Source: UBA2040 sp041674745 (GTDB lineage: Bacteria > Bacteroidota > Bacteroidia > Flavobacteriales_D > Crocinitomicaceae). From it: a stretch of 64,000 nt of DNA. This document shows positions 34,801 to 43,211 of the stretch, one piece after another; position 1 is the first letter of the stretch; each line of letters opens with the position of its first letter. The stretch lies in contig JBAYVD010000007.1 of NCBI GenBank assembly GCA_041674745.1, positions 62,001 to 126,000 on the forward strand, read 5' to 3'. Position numbers and translations under genes: made by a program. The notes beneath the pieces were generated by a model that saw only the letters and a list, made by a program, of their open reading frames with translations, was not told where the DNA came from and ran no database searches.

Positions 34801-36629
34801 CCAGTTCTCGCGTTGCCGAATGTGATTTGAAATTGAGAGCAGAAATGAGCAAAGCGGCCAATGACGAATACAATGAATTGATTGCATCGGCCGACAATAA
34901 ATTTGAACAAAAAGATTTTCAACGTTCCAAAGAGCTGTTTACCAGCGCGAATGAAAAAAGACCGAGTGATCCATATCCAAAAAAACGATTGCAAGAGATT
35001 GAATTGTTGATGCATCCTTTGGTGGTGCAATCTTCCGCCTTGGAACCTTTGGGTGATGTGTATGAAGGAAACAATGCGCAAGCAACCTTGGCACAAGCGG
35101 ATATTGACCGTGCCAATGGTAAATACCAGGGTTTTACAGAGGCGGTCAATAATTCGGTCGTTAAAACGGACGAAGAGAAAATTGCCGAGTCGCTAGAGAA
35201 CTACGGAACAAAAGATGCCATTGAAAAAGCAAAAAGTAGAGCAGATCAAGAAAGTCAATTGGCTCAAGAAAAGCTGTCACGACAAAATGAAGGCCTAAAG
35301 AAAATAGAGAGTTTGCAAGTGGATTACGATGCGCAAAATGTGGCATTCGAACAAGGTGACAATTACAAATCGCAATCAATCATTGATGGTTCGAAAATAA
35401 AAGTAGCCGAACTGGAGACGATTCAGCAAAAAGAATATGCCTCGAACGCAGAGAAAATGGTGAATAACGTGGCTCGAATCAATTCACTAAAGGACAATCA
35501 ATCTCTCGATTACAAAAAGGACAATATTGAATCGGGGCAAGAATTAACGAAAATGTCGATAGCTGCACAAAATTCAATGAACGATGATAATGAGCGGCGT
35601 GCAACAGAGATTTTAATCAAGGAAGGTCATACGAGTGCACTTCAAAGCAATGCGGTTATTCTAGACGAACAGAAAACTAAAATTCAAGGTACCGCAGATG
35701 GTATCCGTTCTATCGTGAAAGCGGAAGTGGCGAAAACGTTGGAAGAAGCCAATCGTCAAGTGGTCAACAACAATGATTTGAATGTGATCGAAAGCAAAAT
35801 GTTAGATGAAGCGCGCATGGCCTACAACCATGAGATGGAAATATACTTGGTAACGAAAGACCAAATAAATAATCAAGAGAAAGTGTCGGTTCGAAAAGCC
35901 AAAGAGGCCAACGATAAAACGGATGACAACAATCACAAACTGTACGAACTTTCGAAAAGAATCGATTACCAATCAGACACCAAAAGTGCTACGGACGATG
36001 CGAAAAATTTGATGAGCCAAGCAGATTTGGATGCCATTCAAAAAAGTAACCAGATTAGTTCAACCGAAAGCGCACAACAAGAGAATGACAATATTCTGGC
36101 CATTGATGCGAAGAGAGATGCGGTAAACGCTAAGAATTTGTCAAAAAGCGAAAAAGAAAATGGCAAAAACTTGAAAACTCGTTCCGACATTGAAACCTTG
36201 ACATCTGAAAACGCGGACGCTTCTACTCGGAGTATCGAAAAACAATTGAAAAATCAGAAAATGGTGAGTGAAATGAAAACGATCACCACGAACCAAGCTG
36301 AAAGCAGTGCTGATCGAGCGCAAGAAAATCAGCAAGCTTTGACTGATAAAATCAACCAAGTAAATACCGCACCGAACGTAGAAAAATCGAAAAACACCTT
36401 GGGGGAAGATTTCCCGGAAGGTGTAACGGAAGAGAAATTTTCGATTAACGGATCGGATGGAAAAATCAAAACCATTCTTACGAGACGAGTGGTGGTAATA
36501 GATGGACACGGCGAAGTGTATGTTCGCACACAAACAAATGGAGTTTCAACGTACAAAAAGAATGATCAACCCATCAATGAATACACTTGGCAGAAAGAAA
36601 CACAGAATAGTTCTTTGGTTCGTCATTAG
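31806..36629 (+). CDS. giant secreted TPR / coiled-coil repeat protein with N-terminal carboxypeptidase-regulatory-like domain
   Basis: I start at the ATG at 31806 because MRNYLFILFVFVSTFLSAQ is a signal peptide. The ~1607-residue protein has a CarboxypepD_reg-like beta domain at about 25-120 (GSVTVTLVSGGRTISTT, KSGFVSKRVECNF). About a dozen TPR-like helical repeats of the form LFxQKKYEEALxKYxEAxxIKPKExYPKxKI follow. From about residue 1080 on there is a very polar Lys/Glu/Asn/Gln coiled region, and the last ~70 residues form a distinct domain (FPEGVTEEKFSINGSDGKI). Two 125-residue units at 32883-33632 are nearly identical. It is probably a periplasmic or surface scaffold. The ApbE gene overlaps its 3' end. 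Confidence 0.75.
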   Translation: MRNYLFILFVFVSTFLSAQEKNVEYFFAGQITNYETGKKEGSVTVTLVSGGRTISTTMSATNGKYTLTANMPAKSNFQVIFSKSGFVSKRVECNFKLMNTDRLKEGERVTPLQDLSLELFTVKPNVDFSFLEKEPVATFGLDKDNIVPTLDIAASQRIKQKIEGLLVNPTPVTENKDANYNAAIKSGDNLFNQKKYEEALHQYEAAAGIKPKEFYPQKKIAEIDALLKAQKDEKAAVSEVDNQYNNLIKAADNFRDNKQYPEAIAKYNSALRVKYEQYPKDEVKKIEDLLAESKKAEREDKSYQEAIAAADVALNAKNYKVAEERYTEALTIKKDEKYPKDQLVIVAAELKKIAEIEATQKKYDATIEAANQLFAQAKYEEAKAKYQEATLVLPKETLPKEKIKACDELIAKNALAAKNEAEVNRLFEEGQKLMDEKSFTAAKGKFTQILTIDPKKATAQAKIDEIDRMIKAEEDKKLADIEANQKKYDATMEAANQLFTQSKFEEAKSKYQEASLILPKETLPKEKIKSCEEQIAKNALASKMENDMNRLFEEGQQLIDQKSYLAAKGKYNEILKIDPKKTLALVKIDDIDRMIKAEADAKNADKIFNGYVAEGDLAIKEERFDDAKMKYGAALQMREDTVLRDKYNALLAKIANKQATQLVDAKFDENMKAAKVLLDAEKYEEARRAYQACANLDDTKPEPKLRLAEIDAKLAKIAESDKLYRSYIDKGDELVKAEKYIAAIQEYNKAILMRSYEKEPKEKADEAERLERAKGDDANAQFEKIIASSKAHIEERDFDKATELLNRAIALRAPERKSDKRPEELLAEIERLKRIDVAYAEKMASAEKIAEEKKFDQAIAKFEEAAKIKPTETLPAKRIEELKKQQSELLGMAERENLFKENYRKGVAAKAAKTYELALTDFKKALTYKTDDQATKDQIAEIQQILDDQRNLQNNDKARREKLTAMIKAADALFDIGDWSEAKMSYLAILDFDKDQAHASSRVAECDLKLRAEMSKAANDEYNELIASADNKFEQKDFQRSKELFTSANEKRPSDPYPKKRLQEIELLMHPLVVQSSALEPLGDVYEGNNAQATLAQADIDRANGKYQGFTEAVNNSVVKTDEEKIAESLENYGTKDAIEKAKSRADQESQLAQEKLSRQNEGLKKIESLQVDYDAQNVAFEQGDNYKSQSIIDGSKIKVAELETIQQKEYASNAEKMVNNVARINSLKDNQSLDYKKDNIESGQELTKMSIAAQNSMNDDNERRATEILIKEGHTSALQSNAVILDEQKTKIQGTADGIRSIVKAEVAKTLEEANRQVVNNNDLNVIESKMLDEARMAYNHEMEIYLVTKDQINNQEKVSVRKAKEANDKTDDNNHKLYELSKRIDYQSDTKSATDDAKNLMSQADLDAIQKSNQISSTESAQQENDNILAIDAKRDAVNAKNLSKSEKENGKNLKTRSDIETLTSENADASTRSIEKQLKNQKMVSEMKTITTNQAESSADRAQENQQALTDKINQVNTAPNVEKSKNTLGEDFPEGVTEEKFSINGSDGKIKTILTRRVVVIDGHGEVYVRTQTNGVSTYKKNDQPINEYTWQKETQNSSLVRH
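32883..33632 (+). repeat. internal tandem duplication of a 375-bp coding unit
   Basis: Two in-frame 125-codon units, 32883-33257 and 33258-33632, encode closely similar sequence (KKYDATxEAANQLFxQ onward, shared KETLPKEKIK and IDDIDRMIKAE-type blocks). The similarity extends to the bases. This looks like a fairly recent duplication within the TPR region. Confidence 0.75.
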
Positions 36630-37641
36630 TCAATTACTACTGGTTTCTTGCGGCGAAAAACAAGCCAAAGTTCAAAAGATTTTTGGTGAAACGCAGGGTA
36701 CAACGTATCAGATAACCCTCGTTGACTGTCCAAATATCATCCAAAAAGAAGCAATTGATGCGCTCCTGCATCAATTTGATTTGTCGCTTTCGGGTTATAT
36801 TCCCAATTCAACGGTCAGCGAATTCAACGCCGCACAAACCAAGTTTAGAATTCCAAAAAACGACTTGTACTTTTTGCCATGCTTTGAATTGTCGGCCAAG
36901 ATTTACGAACAAACGGATGGCGCTTTCGATCCAACGGTGTTGCCTTTGATGCGACTTTGGGGATTTTTGAAAGATGTTTCAAGTCTTCCCAGTCAACAAG
37001 AAATCGATTCTGTAAAACAGTTCATAGGTTTTGAAGATTTCAAATTGTACGATTTTGTCACCGACAAAAAAGGAATTTCCTTGGTGAAGAAAGATCCGCG
37101 TGTCAATTTTGATTTCAATGCCATTGCACAAGGTTATTCAGTGGATGTATTAGCGGAATATCTCACCAAAAAAGGATGCGAAAATTTCTACATCGAAATC
37201 GGGGGTGAAATCTATGTGCAAGGAAAAAATCCAGATGGCGAATCTTGGCATTTGGGGGTTGATAAACCCGTTGCTTCCAACAATGGTTCCGCAGAACGAG
37301 TGATTTCGGCTGTTATTGCACTAGACAAAGGCGGCATTGCAACGAGCGGAAATTACAGAAAATTCTATGAGAAAGAGGGCAAGATTTATGCCCACACACT
37401 CAATCCAAAAACAGGCTATCCGGCCGAAAATGAATTGTTGAGTGCGACGGTGATCGCCAAAAATACGGCCATTGCAGATGGTATGGCAACGGCATTTATG
37501 GTCATGGGATTGGAAAAAGCCCAGGAATATTTGATAAGCAAAGACAAAGACGGATTGGAAGTCTTGTTCATCTATTCGGGACCGAAAAATTCCTTGAAAT
37601 CTTTCAGTTCAGAAGGCATGAAAAAAAGAATCTCGGAATAA
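36577..37641 (+). CDS. apbE: FAD:protein FMN transferase ApbE (lipoprotein)
   Basis: ApbE attaches FMN covalently to a Thr of target flavoproteins such as Nqr and Rnf subunits. I choose the ATG at 36577, since it yields a lipoprotein signal (RIVLWFVISQLLLVSC, lipobox LVSC) and a 354-residue product of normal size. GETQGTTYQITLV, DQTDGAFDPTVLPLM-type sequence, FDFNAIAQGYSVDVL, IEIGGEIYVQGKNP and HTLNPKTGYPAENELLSATV are family blocks. The start lies 53 bases inside the TPR gene, so the two are translationally coupled. No flavoprotein target is visible in the window. Confidence 0.9.
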   Translation: MNTLGRKKHRIVLWFVISQLLLVSCGEKQAKVQKIFGETQGTTYQITLVDCPNIIQKEAIDALLHQFDLSLSGYIPNSTVSEFNAAQTKFRIPKNDLYFLPCFELSAKIYEQTDGAFDPTVLPLMRLWGFLKDVSSLPSQQEIDSVKQFIGFEDFKLYDFVTDKKGISLVKKDPRVNFDFNAIAQGYSVDVLAEYLTKKGCENFYIEIGGEIYVQGKNPDGESWHLGVDKPVASNNGSAERVISAVIALDKGGIATSGNYRKFYEKEGKIYAHTLNPKTGYPAENELLSATVIAKNTAIADGMATAFMVMGLEKAQEYLISKDKDGLEVLFIYSGPKNSLKSFSSEGMKKRISE

Positions 37642-37764
37642 AGCTCAATTTTCAAGAGTTTCGTATTTTTTTATTTCACTTTTCCTCAAGTGCTTGTTCG
37701 CAAAATATCCTAGTGTCTTGATTATGGGCCCAGAATTACCGCTACTTTCACTAAAAAATCAAAC

Positions 37765-38133
37765 ATGCAAAAAAGATTTCTTCGGTTAATTATAAATGTT
37801 GTCATGTTGATCATCGGATTGATTATCAATGTGCATTATTGGCAAACCGAGCAATTTTCAGATATCAAACAGGTGAGTGTACCCATGATGGGAATGGTGA
37901 TGAGTTACATTGCACTTCACTTTTTAAAACGCGTACTTTTTATCGTGATTCATTGGTGGGACTGGTTGTATTATCTGTCGCTCATGAGTATTGCTTTGCC
38001 GGTTTTACTAGCCGATTCCATTACCGAAAATATATTTCACTGGTTGATTGATCTTGGGACCACTTTCTTCGTGATTCCCATCGTCATTGATACCTATTAC
38101 TTATTTCAACAAAGAAAAAAACTAGCCAAATGA
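37765..38133 (+). CDS. small four-helix membrane protein, unknown
   Basis: The 122-residue protein has about four hydrophobic helices (8-26, 42-60, 66-86, 92-112) rich in Ile, Leu and Trp, and a basic C-terminal tail (FQQRKKLAK). I do not recognise a family. Its TGA overlaps the ATG of the Mur ligase gene (ATGA), so the two are coupled, which hints at an envelope-related role. Confidence 0.65.
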   Translation: MQKRFLRLIINVVMLIIGLIINVHYWQTEQFSDIKQVSVPMMGMVMSYIALHFLKRVLFIVIHWWDWLYYLSLMSIALPVLLADSITENIFHWLIDLGTTFFVIPIVIDTYYLFQQRKKLAK

Positions 38134-39491
38134 GGGTTCACTTTATCGCCATCGGCGGCAGCGCCATGCACAATTTAGCCATTGCCTTGAAACGAAAAGG
38201 TATGGAAGTTACCGGTTCTGACGACGAAATTTTCGAACCGTCCAAATCTCGTTTGGCGAAAGACGGTATTTTGCCCGCCCACATGGGCTGGGACGCGAAT
38301 TTGATTACTCCCGAATTGGATGCAGTTATTTTAGGTATGCACGCCCGAGCGGACAATCCAGAATTGTTGAAAGCGGAAAGTTTGAATTTGCCCATTTTCT
38401 CGTATCCCGAATATTTGTACGAACAAAGCAAGCATAAAAAACGCTTGGTAATTGGGGGAAGTCACGGGAAAACAACGATTACTTCCATGTTGCTGCATGT
38501 GTTCAAAGAATTGAAAATGAATGTGGATTACATGGTCGGTGCGCAATTGGAAGGCTACGATTGTATGGTGAAAATCACCGAAGAGGCTGAAATTATGGTG
38601 TTGGAAGGCGATGAATATTTAAGTTCACCCATCGATAGACGACCTAAATTCCATTTGTATTACCCCGATGTTGCCTTGATCAGCGGAATAGCGTGGGATC
38701 ACATCAATGTTTTTCCAACGTGGGACAATTACATCGAACAATTCGATTTGTTTTGCCAGAAAATCGCAGAGAATGGAGTTTTGACCTATGCCAACAACGA
38801 TCCAGAAGTAAAGAAATTAGGCGAAAAATTTGCATCCAAAATCACGACGATTCCCTACGATGTGCCAGAATACTCGCTGACAGACGAAGGAACCATCTTA
38901 CAATGGGACGGAGACGCATTTCCGTTGAAAATATTTGGTGCACACAACTTGCAAAATTTGGTTGGAGCGATGCGTTTGGCGGAACAAGTTGGCGTAACAC
39001 CCAAACAATTCTTTACAGCCGCTCAAACCTTCACAGGCGCAGGAAAACGCTTGCAGAAAGTCACCGAGAAAGGAAATTTCACTCTTTTCAAGGATTTTGC
39101 GCATTCACCGAGCAAATTGAAAGCGACGATCAACGCAGTAAAAGAACAATTCTCCGACAGAAGAGTAGTGGCGTGCATGGAATTACACACCTTTTCTTCC
39201 TTGAACAAAGAATTCCTGCCTTTGTACAAAAATACCATGGACAAAGCTGACGCAGCCATTGTTTATTATAGCGATCACGTGGTGGAACACAAGAAATTAC
39301 CGGCTTTGGCGAAAGAAGAAGTGGAGAACAATTTCGGAGGCAAAGTGCACGTTTTGAAACAAACCGAAGAGGTTCTGGCTTACATTCGTTCACAAGATTG
39401 GAACAATGCGGTGCTTTTGATGATGAGCAGCGGCAATTTCGACGGCATCGATTTTGATGCTTTGGGCGAAGAATTGGCTAGCACTTTGTAA
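38130..39491 (+). CDS. mpl: UDP-N-acetylmuramate:L-Ala-gamma-D-Glu-meso-DAP ligase-like Mur ligase (Mpl)
   Basis: Mpl re-attaches recycled murein tripeptide to UDP-MurNAc. The 453-residue protein has an N-terminal Rossmann domain (VHFIAIGGSAMHNLAIALK; GSDDEI), the ATP loop GGSHGKTTITSM (109-120) and LEGDEYLSSPIDRRPKFHLY. The C-terminal domain shows FKDFAHSPSKLKATINAVKE. MurC and Mpl are close relatives; the missing MurC-type GxGM motif after GIGG and the LEGDEYxSSxxDRRPKF block favour Mpl. It overlaps the small membrane protein gene by 4 bases. Confidence 0.85.
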   Translation: MRVHFIAIGGSAMHNLAIALKRKGMEVTGSDDEIFEPSKSRLAKDGILPAHMGWDANLITPELDAVILGMHARADNPELLKAESLNLPIFSYPEYLYEQSKHKKRLVIGGSHGKTTITSMLLHVFKELKMNVDYMVGAQLEGYDCMVKITEEAEIMVLEGDEYLSSPIDRRPKFHLYYPDVALISGIAWDHINVFPTWDNYIEQFDLFCQKIAENGVLTYANNDPEVKKLGEKFASKITTIPYDVPEYSLTDEGTILQWDGDAFPLKIFGAHNLQNLVGAMRLAEQVGVTPKQFFTAAQTFTGAGKRLQKVTEKGNFTLFKDFAHSPSKLKATINAVKEQFSDRRVVACMELHTFSSLNKEFLPLYKNTMDKADAAIVYYSDHVVEHKKLPALAKEEVENNFGGKVHVLKQTEEVLAYIRSQDWNNAVLLMMSSGNFDGIDFDALGEELASTL

Positions 39492-39500
39492 ACGCTTGCC

Positions 39501-40082
39501 ATGCATTTGATTTCCACGGCCAAAGAAAAACAAAAAGCGCTTCAAATTTTGGTGTACGCGTATTTGGAGGCGGCGAACGTGACGTGGATGTTGAAATCGA
39601 AAAGCAGCGAGAAATTGCACGCCATTTTTTTATTGCTTTTTCACGAAGCACAAGCCAAAGAAGGTGCTTATCTTTCGGAAGACCAAAAAAGTGTGTTGTT
39701 TCTCTATGATCAGCAAATAAAAGCCAATTCGCTGGCACAAGCACTTCGTAAATTGTACGTTTTTCTATTTGTTACGGGAATTTCAAAAGGAATGAAAGCA
39801 TTGAAATTTCAGAAAATTGTAGCGGGAATTCGGCCAAAAGAAGGATTGCTGGGCATGGCCTTGGCCACAGCTGAAAAACCCATGACTACCGCCACCGTTT
39901 TTGAATTGAAACATACGGTTGTTCAGATTGCTACAGAAAAAAAACTGCCGATTTATGCCGAAACCACCGTACCGCGATTGAAGAGCTTGTACGAAGCAAT
40001 TGGGTTTAAAATGTACCACGAAATGCCACATCCATACGCGCCTTTGACAGTTTGGTTTTTGAAGCGTGAGTTGACCAAATAA
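39501..40082 (+). CDS. GNAT acetyltransferase-like protein
   Basis: The 193-residue soluble protein has a helical N-terminal half. The C-terminal half reads GLLGMALATAEKPM, then KLPIYAETTVPRLKSLYEAIGFKMYHEMPHP as a block split across about residues 150-180. The last part (ETT-x-xN/K-x-x-LYE-x-x-GF) is typical of the final strand and helix of GNAT N-acetyltransferases. The acetyl-CoA loop is poorly conserved. It lies 9 bases after mpl, so it may be in the same transcript. The substrate is unknown. Confidence 0.6.
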   Translation: MHLISTAKEKQKALQILVYAYLEAANVTWMLKSKSSEKLHAIFLLLFHEAQAKEGAYLSEDQKSVLFLYDQQIKANSLAQALRKLYVFLFVTGISKGMKALKFQKIVAGIRPKEGLLGMALATAEKPMTTATVFELKHTVVQIATEKKLPIYAETTVPRLKSLYEAIGFKMYHEMPHPYAPLTVWFLKRELTK

Positions 40083-40170
40083 AGCAGGAAACGGTAAGTT
40101 AATGTAACCTTGATCTACAGTCTCTCGTTTAATTTTCTTACTTTTAAGAAATTTGCAAAAATTACTATTT

Positions 40171-42273
40171 ATGAAAAAACTATTTCTTTTGTTTGTTCTC
40201 CCCATGTCATTGGGAATAAACGCTCAAGTCCTATTTTCGGAAGATTTTGACGGCATTCCGGGTGCAACCGCTGGTGGCGCAGGAACTTATGCATTTCCAA
40301 GTGGTTGGTTTTTGCGCAATGTAGACAATGCAACACCCAGCGCAAGTGTGAGTTATATAAACGAAGCTTGGGAAAGACGAGAGGATTTTGCGAACAACGT
40401 AGCAGATTCTTGCGCCATGAGTACTTCTTGGTACACCGCAGCTGGAACGTCCAACGATTGGATGTGGACGCCACTGATCGGCGTTTTGCCGGCCAACTGT
40501 ATTTTGAATTGGAATGCTTTGGCGTATGACCCATTGTATCCAGACAGCTACGAAGTGCGCGTGATGACTTCAACGGTTGGACCACCAACGGGCGGAGCAG
40601 GTGCAATTGGCAATCAAATTACAGGTTCTACCGTTTTATTTTCAATAGTAGGAGAAAATAGCACATGGACCAACCGAACGGCTAGTTTGAGTGCCTATGC
40701 AGGGCAATCGATTTACATTGGATTTCGGAATACTGCAAACGACAAATTTATTTTGGTGATTGACGATGTTGTGGTGTCTGCTCTTCCCGGTGTAGATGCG
40801 GCTGTATCGCAAACGACTACGCAAGAATATACCATTACGCCTGTGACACACATGGCAGCAATTGGCACCGAAGGCACCATTGCGAATATTGGCGCTGGTG
40901 CGTTGACGAATGTTGTCTTGAACGTGGATATTTTGGATGCGGGTATGAATTCTGTTTATGCTGCTTCTAGTGCCGCAATGGCTTCTTTGGCGGCTGGTGC
41001 TTCTTCCAATTTCACGGTGCCTGGTTTCGTGCCAACGACAGCTGGAACGTATACCGTTAACTTGACAGCGAGTTTCACGCAAGTCGATAGCAATCCAGTG
41101 AACGATTTGGCGACGTATCAGGTTGTTGTGAGTGACACAGTCTATGCACGTGATGATGCGACCGTTACGGGTTCGTTGGGTATTGGCGCAGGCAATGGTG
41201 GTCAATTGGGCCAAACGTTTGAATTGTTGCAAGCGGATGAGTTGACGTCTTTGTCTATCTATATCGCTAATACGCAGGGCAATTTAACCGGACAACCCTT
41301 GTCGGGAAGCATTTATGCCACCGATGTAACTGGAACACCAACGACTTTGATAGCCAATACAGCAACCATCACATTGGATGCAACCACTGACACATTTTGG
41401 ACTTTACCCATGGTGAGTGGCGCATTGACCTTGGCGGCTGGAACGTACGTTTGTGTGGTAAACGAAGCTGATTCAACGATGTCGATAGGGACGTCTACCG
41501 GCAATTTCCAGGCAGGAAAAGGCTGGATCAATTGGCCAACGAGTCCTTTTAGTGGTTGGGCTAACCCAGAAGCTTTTGGTTCTCAGTTTGCCGTTACCTT
41601 TCTTTTGCGTGCCAATTTCGGCACTTGTGCACCGACCAACGTGAGTTTAACTGAAACAACGTGTGATGCAAGTTACCTTTCTCCAAGTGGCAATTATATT
41701 TGGTCTGCTACTGGAATCTACAACGATACCGTTTTCGGTGCCAATACGTGCGATACGATTTACACCATTGATTTGACGATTGACGCGGTAGACCTAACTG
41801 TTTCCGATGCGGGTAATGTGATTACTTCAGCACAAGTAGGCGGAACCTACCAATGGATTGATTGTGCAACCGGCGACCCAATTGCGGGAGCAAACCAACA
41901 AAGTTTTACTCCAACTGTGAATGGTAATTATGCTGTGGTAGTAGGTCTCAACAATTGTTTTGATACTTCCAATTGCACAGCGATTACGACCATTGGTTTG
42001 ACAGAAAATGAATTGAACAACCGTTTGGCCGTTTTCCCGAACCCTTCCAATGGAACCTTCCAAGTGACGGTCAACGCAGCCAACGCAACGGATTTGAAAG
42101 TAGAATTGACGGATGCCACCGGAAAAGTGGTGAACACCAGCTACCACAAAGCCAACGGAACGCAAACTACACTTGACATAAACGCTACACGTTTGGAAAC
42201 GGGCATGTATCTCTTGAAAGTTACTGCCGACGACCAGCAATGGACGGAACGCGTGATCATTTCACGTAAATAA
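40171..42273 (+). CDS. secreted choice-of-anchor-J protein with T9SS type A sorting domain
   Basis: The ATG at 40171 gives a 700-residue protein with signal peptide (MKKLFLLFVLPMSLGINAQ). Residues about 22-205 form a jelly-roll domain (LFSEDFDGIPGA; WMWTPLIGVLPANCILNWNA; YIGFRNTANDKFILVIDDVVV), the cleaved-adhesin/choice-of-anchor-J type. A CARDB-like Ig domain follows (VDAAVSQTTTQEYTI...). The last ~80 residues (LAVFPNPSNGTFQVTV; LETGMYLLKVTADDQQWTERV) are the T9SS type A sorting domain. It is exported and anchored to the cell surface. A strong terminator follows. Confidence 0.85.
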   Translation: MKKLFLLFVLPMSLGINAQVLFSEDFDGIPGATAGGAGTYAFPSGWFLRNVDNATPSASVSYINEAWERREDFANNVADSCAMSTSWYTAAGTSNDWMWTPLIGVLPANCILNWNALAYDPLYPDSYEVRVMTSTVGPPTGGAGAIGNQITGSTVLFSIVGENSTWTNRTASLSAYAGQSIYIGFRNTANDKFILVIDDVVVSALPGVDAAVSQTTTQEYTITPVTHMAAIGTEGTIANIGAGALTNVVLNVDILDAGMNSVYAASSAAMASLAAGASSNFTVPGFVPTTAGTYTVNLTASFTQVDSNPVNDLATYQVVVSDTVYARDDATVTGSLGIGAGNGGQLGQTFELLQADELTSLSIYIANTQGNLTGQPLSGSIYATDVTGTPTTLIANTATITLDATTDTFWTLPMVSGALTLAAGTYVCVVNEADSTMSIGTSTGNFQAGKGWINWPTSPFSGWANPEAFGSQFAVTFLLRANFGTCAPTNVSLTETTCDASYLSPSGNYIWSATGIYNDTVFGANTCDTIYTIDLTIDAVDLTVSDAGNVITSAQVGGTYQWIDCATGDPIAGANQQSFTPTVNGNYAVVVGLNNCFDTSNCTAITTIGLTENELNNRLAVFPNPSNGTFQVTVNAANATDLKVELTDATGKVVNTSYHKANGTQTTLDINATRLETGMYLLKVTADDQQWTERVIISRK

Positions 42274-42286
42274 ATTGAACGAATAG

Positions 42287-42322
42287 TTTTAAAAAAGGAG
42301 GACTTCGGTTCTCCTTTTTTTT
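42287..42322 (+). terminator. rho-independent terminator with UUCG tetraloop
   Basis: AAAAAAGGAGGAC (42291-42303) pairs with GTTCTCCTTTTTT (42308-42320) around the loop TTCG closed by C-G, the very stable cUUCGg tetraloop. One G-T pair occurs. A T-run continues to 42322. It isolates the adhesin-like gene from the cassette downstream. Confidence 0.85.
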
Positions 42323-42394
42323 GTGGATAAGTGTAGGCTGTGGAATCCCACAGGTTCGAATCTTGGATGGGTTTTTTGATTAACTTTGGTTAGC

Positions 42395-42402
42395 TACTTT
42401 TG
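42395..42402 (+). promoter_or_regulatory. possible -7 box TACTTTTG ahead of the cassette
   Basis: TACTTTTG is an exact TAnnTTTG match, and a second one, TAACTTTG, lies at 42381-42388. Both are outside and about 130-150 bases upstream of the cassette edge at 42534, so the promoter would belong to the host chromosome and drive the incoming genes. A TTTTTTG stretch lies 16-17 bases before the 42395 box, near the expected -33 distance. Confidence 0.4.
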
Positions 42403-42558
42403 AAAACGGTATAAAACGAAAGGAATATTGTTGTGATATGTGCATGCGAAGTATTTGTATGCGGTTGTTTTCGGATAAAGGAGAGTGGTGAATATACTAA
42501 GGGAATAATCCATATATGTGGATTAGCAAATTGTTAAGTACTATTAAAACTATTTACT

Positions 42559-43203
42559 GTGAAGTTAAAATTTTGGAAAAAAACTAATGAACCACTTAAG
42601 GAGCGAAGTTTAGATCAAATACGTGGTTTATGTAAAATCCTTTTTATTGACGACAAAATATTTCCTGTTGTCGAAATTTTAAAAACCGAAGGTTGGTCAA
42701 AAACATCTAGAATTAAAGACGTTGATTCATTGGAACAAATGGAGGTAAAAGAAGCTCACATTCTGATTGTTGATATTCAGGGGGTTGGAAAAAAATTGAA
42801 ATTTAAAGATGAAGGTTTAGGTTTGATAATTGCGTTAAAAGAGAAATATCCTAATAAAAAAGTAATTGTTTATAGTGCAGAAGACCAGGGGAAAATTCAG
42901 GCTTTTCATCCCGGAATTGATGCAGCGGATAAAAGATTGAGTAAACATGCTGACCCGTATCAATTTACAGTTGCAGTTGAAGGATATGCTAGAGAAGCAT
43001 TTTCCTTAAATGAATGTGTGAAACGAATACAAAATCAACTTTCTTTAGAGTTTGGTTTTAATACTGAATCCGAAAAGATAATTGCAAATATGAATAAACT
43101 GTACATGAAAAAGGATTACAGTATTGAAAACATATCCAAAGTTTTCAATTTAAACAACGCTGCTTCATTAGCTAATATTATTCAGCTCTTCTTCACCAAA
43201 TAG
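42559..43203 (+). CDS. response-regulator receiver-domain protein with unknown C-terminal output
   Basis: The 214-residue protein starts at a GTG. Residues about 25-150 form a receiver domain with all key positions: acidic pair D31/D32 in ILFIDDK, phospho-acceptor D72 in HILIVDIQG, S106 in KVIVYSAED and K129 in RLSKHAD. The C-terminal ~60 residues are helical (ECVKRIQNQLSLEFGF, YSIENISKVFNLNNAASLAN) and are not a recognisable DNA-binding domain. The late helix pair recalls a small helix-turn-helix, but weakly. It precedes the kinase-like gene by 8 bases. The gene is A/T-rich and lies in the cassette. Confidence 0.75.
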   Translation: MKLKFWKKTNEPLKERSLDQIRGLCKILFIDDKIFPVVEILKTEGWSKTSRIKDVDSLEQMEVKEAHILIVDIQGVGKKLKFKDEGLGLIIALKEKYPNKKVIVYSAEDQGKIQAFHPGIDAADKRLSKHADPYQFTVAVEGYAREAFSLNECVKRIQNQLSLEFGFNTESEKIIANMNKLYMKKDYSIENISKVFNLNNAASLANIIQLFFTK

Positions 43204-43211
43204 TATTTCTG

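Noticed and set aside
32300..35000. Long run of repeats resembling a repeat array
   Set aside because: The repeats are in-frame TPR-type coding units within one open gene, without spacer/repeat regularity of CRISPR.
36502..36576. Earlier in-frame start for ApbE at 36502
   Set aside because: It would place 25 polar residues before the lipoprotein signal peptide and overlap the TPR gene by 128 bases. The ATG at 36577 gives a clean signal.
42287..42322. Hairpin with TTCG loop as a second attC-like site
   Set aside because: It has perfect arms, A/T runs and a T-tail, and no AAC/GTT cores; it is an ordinary terminator.
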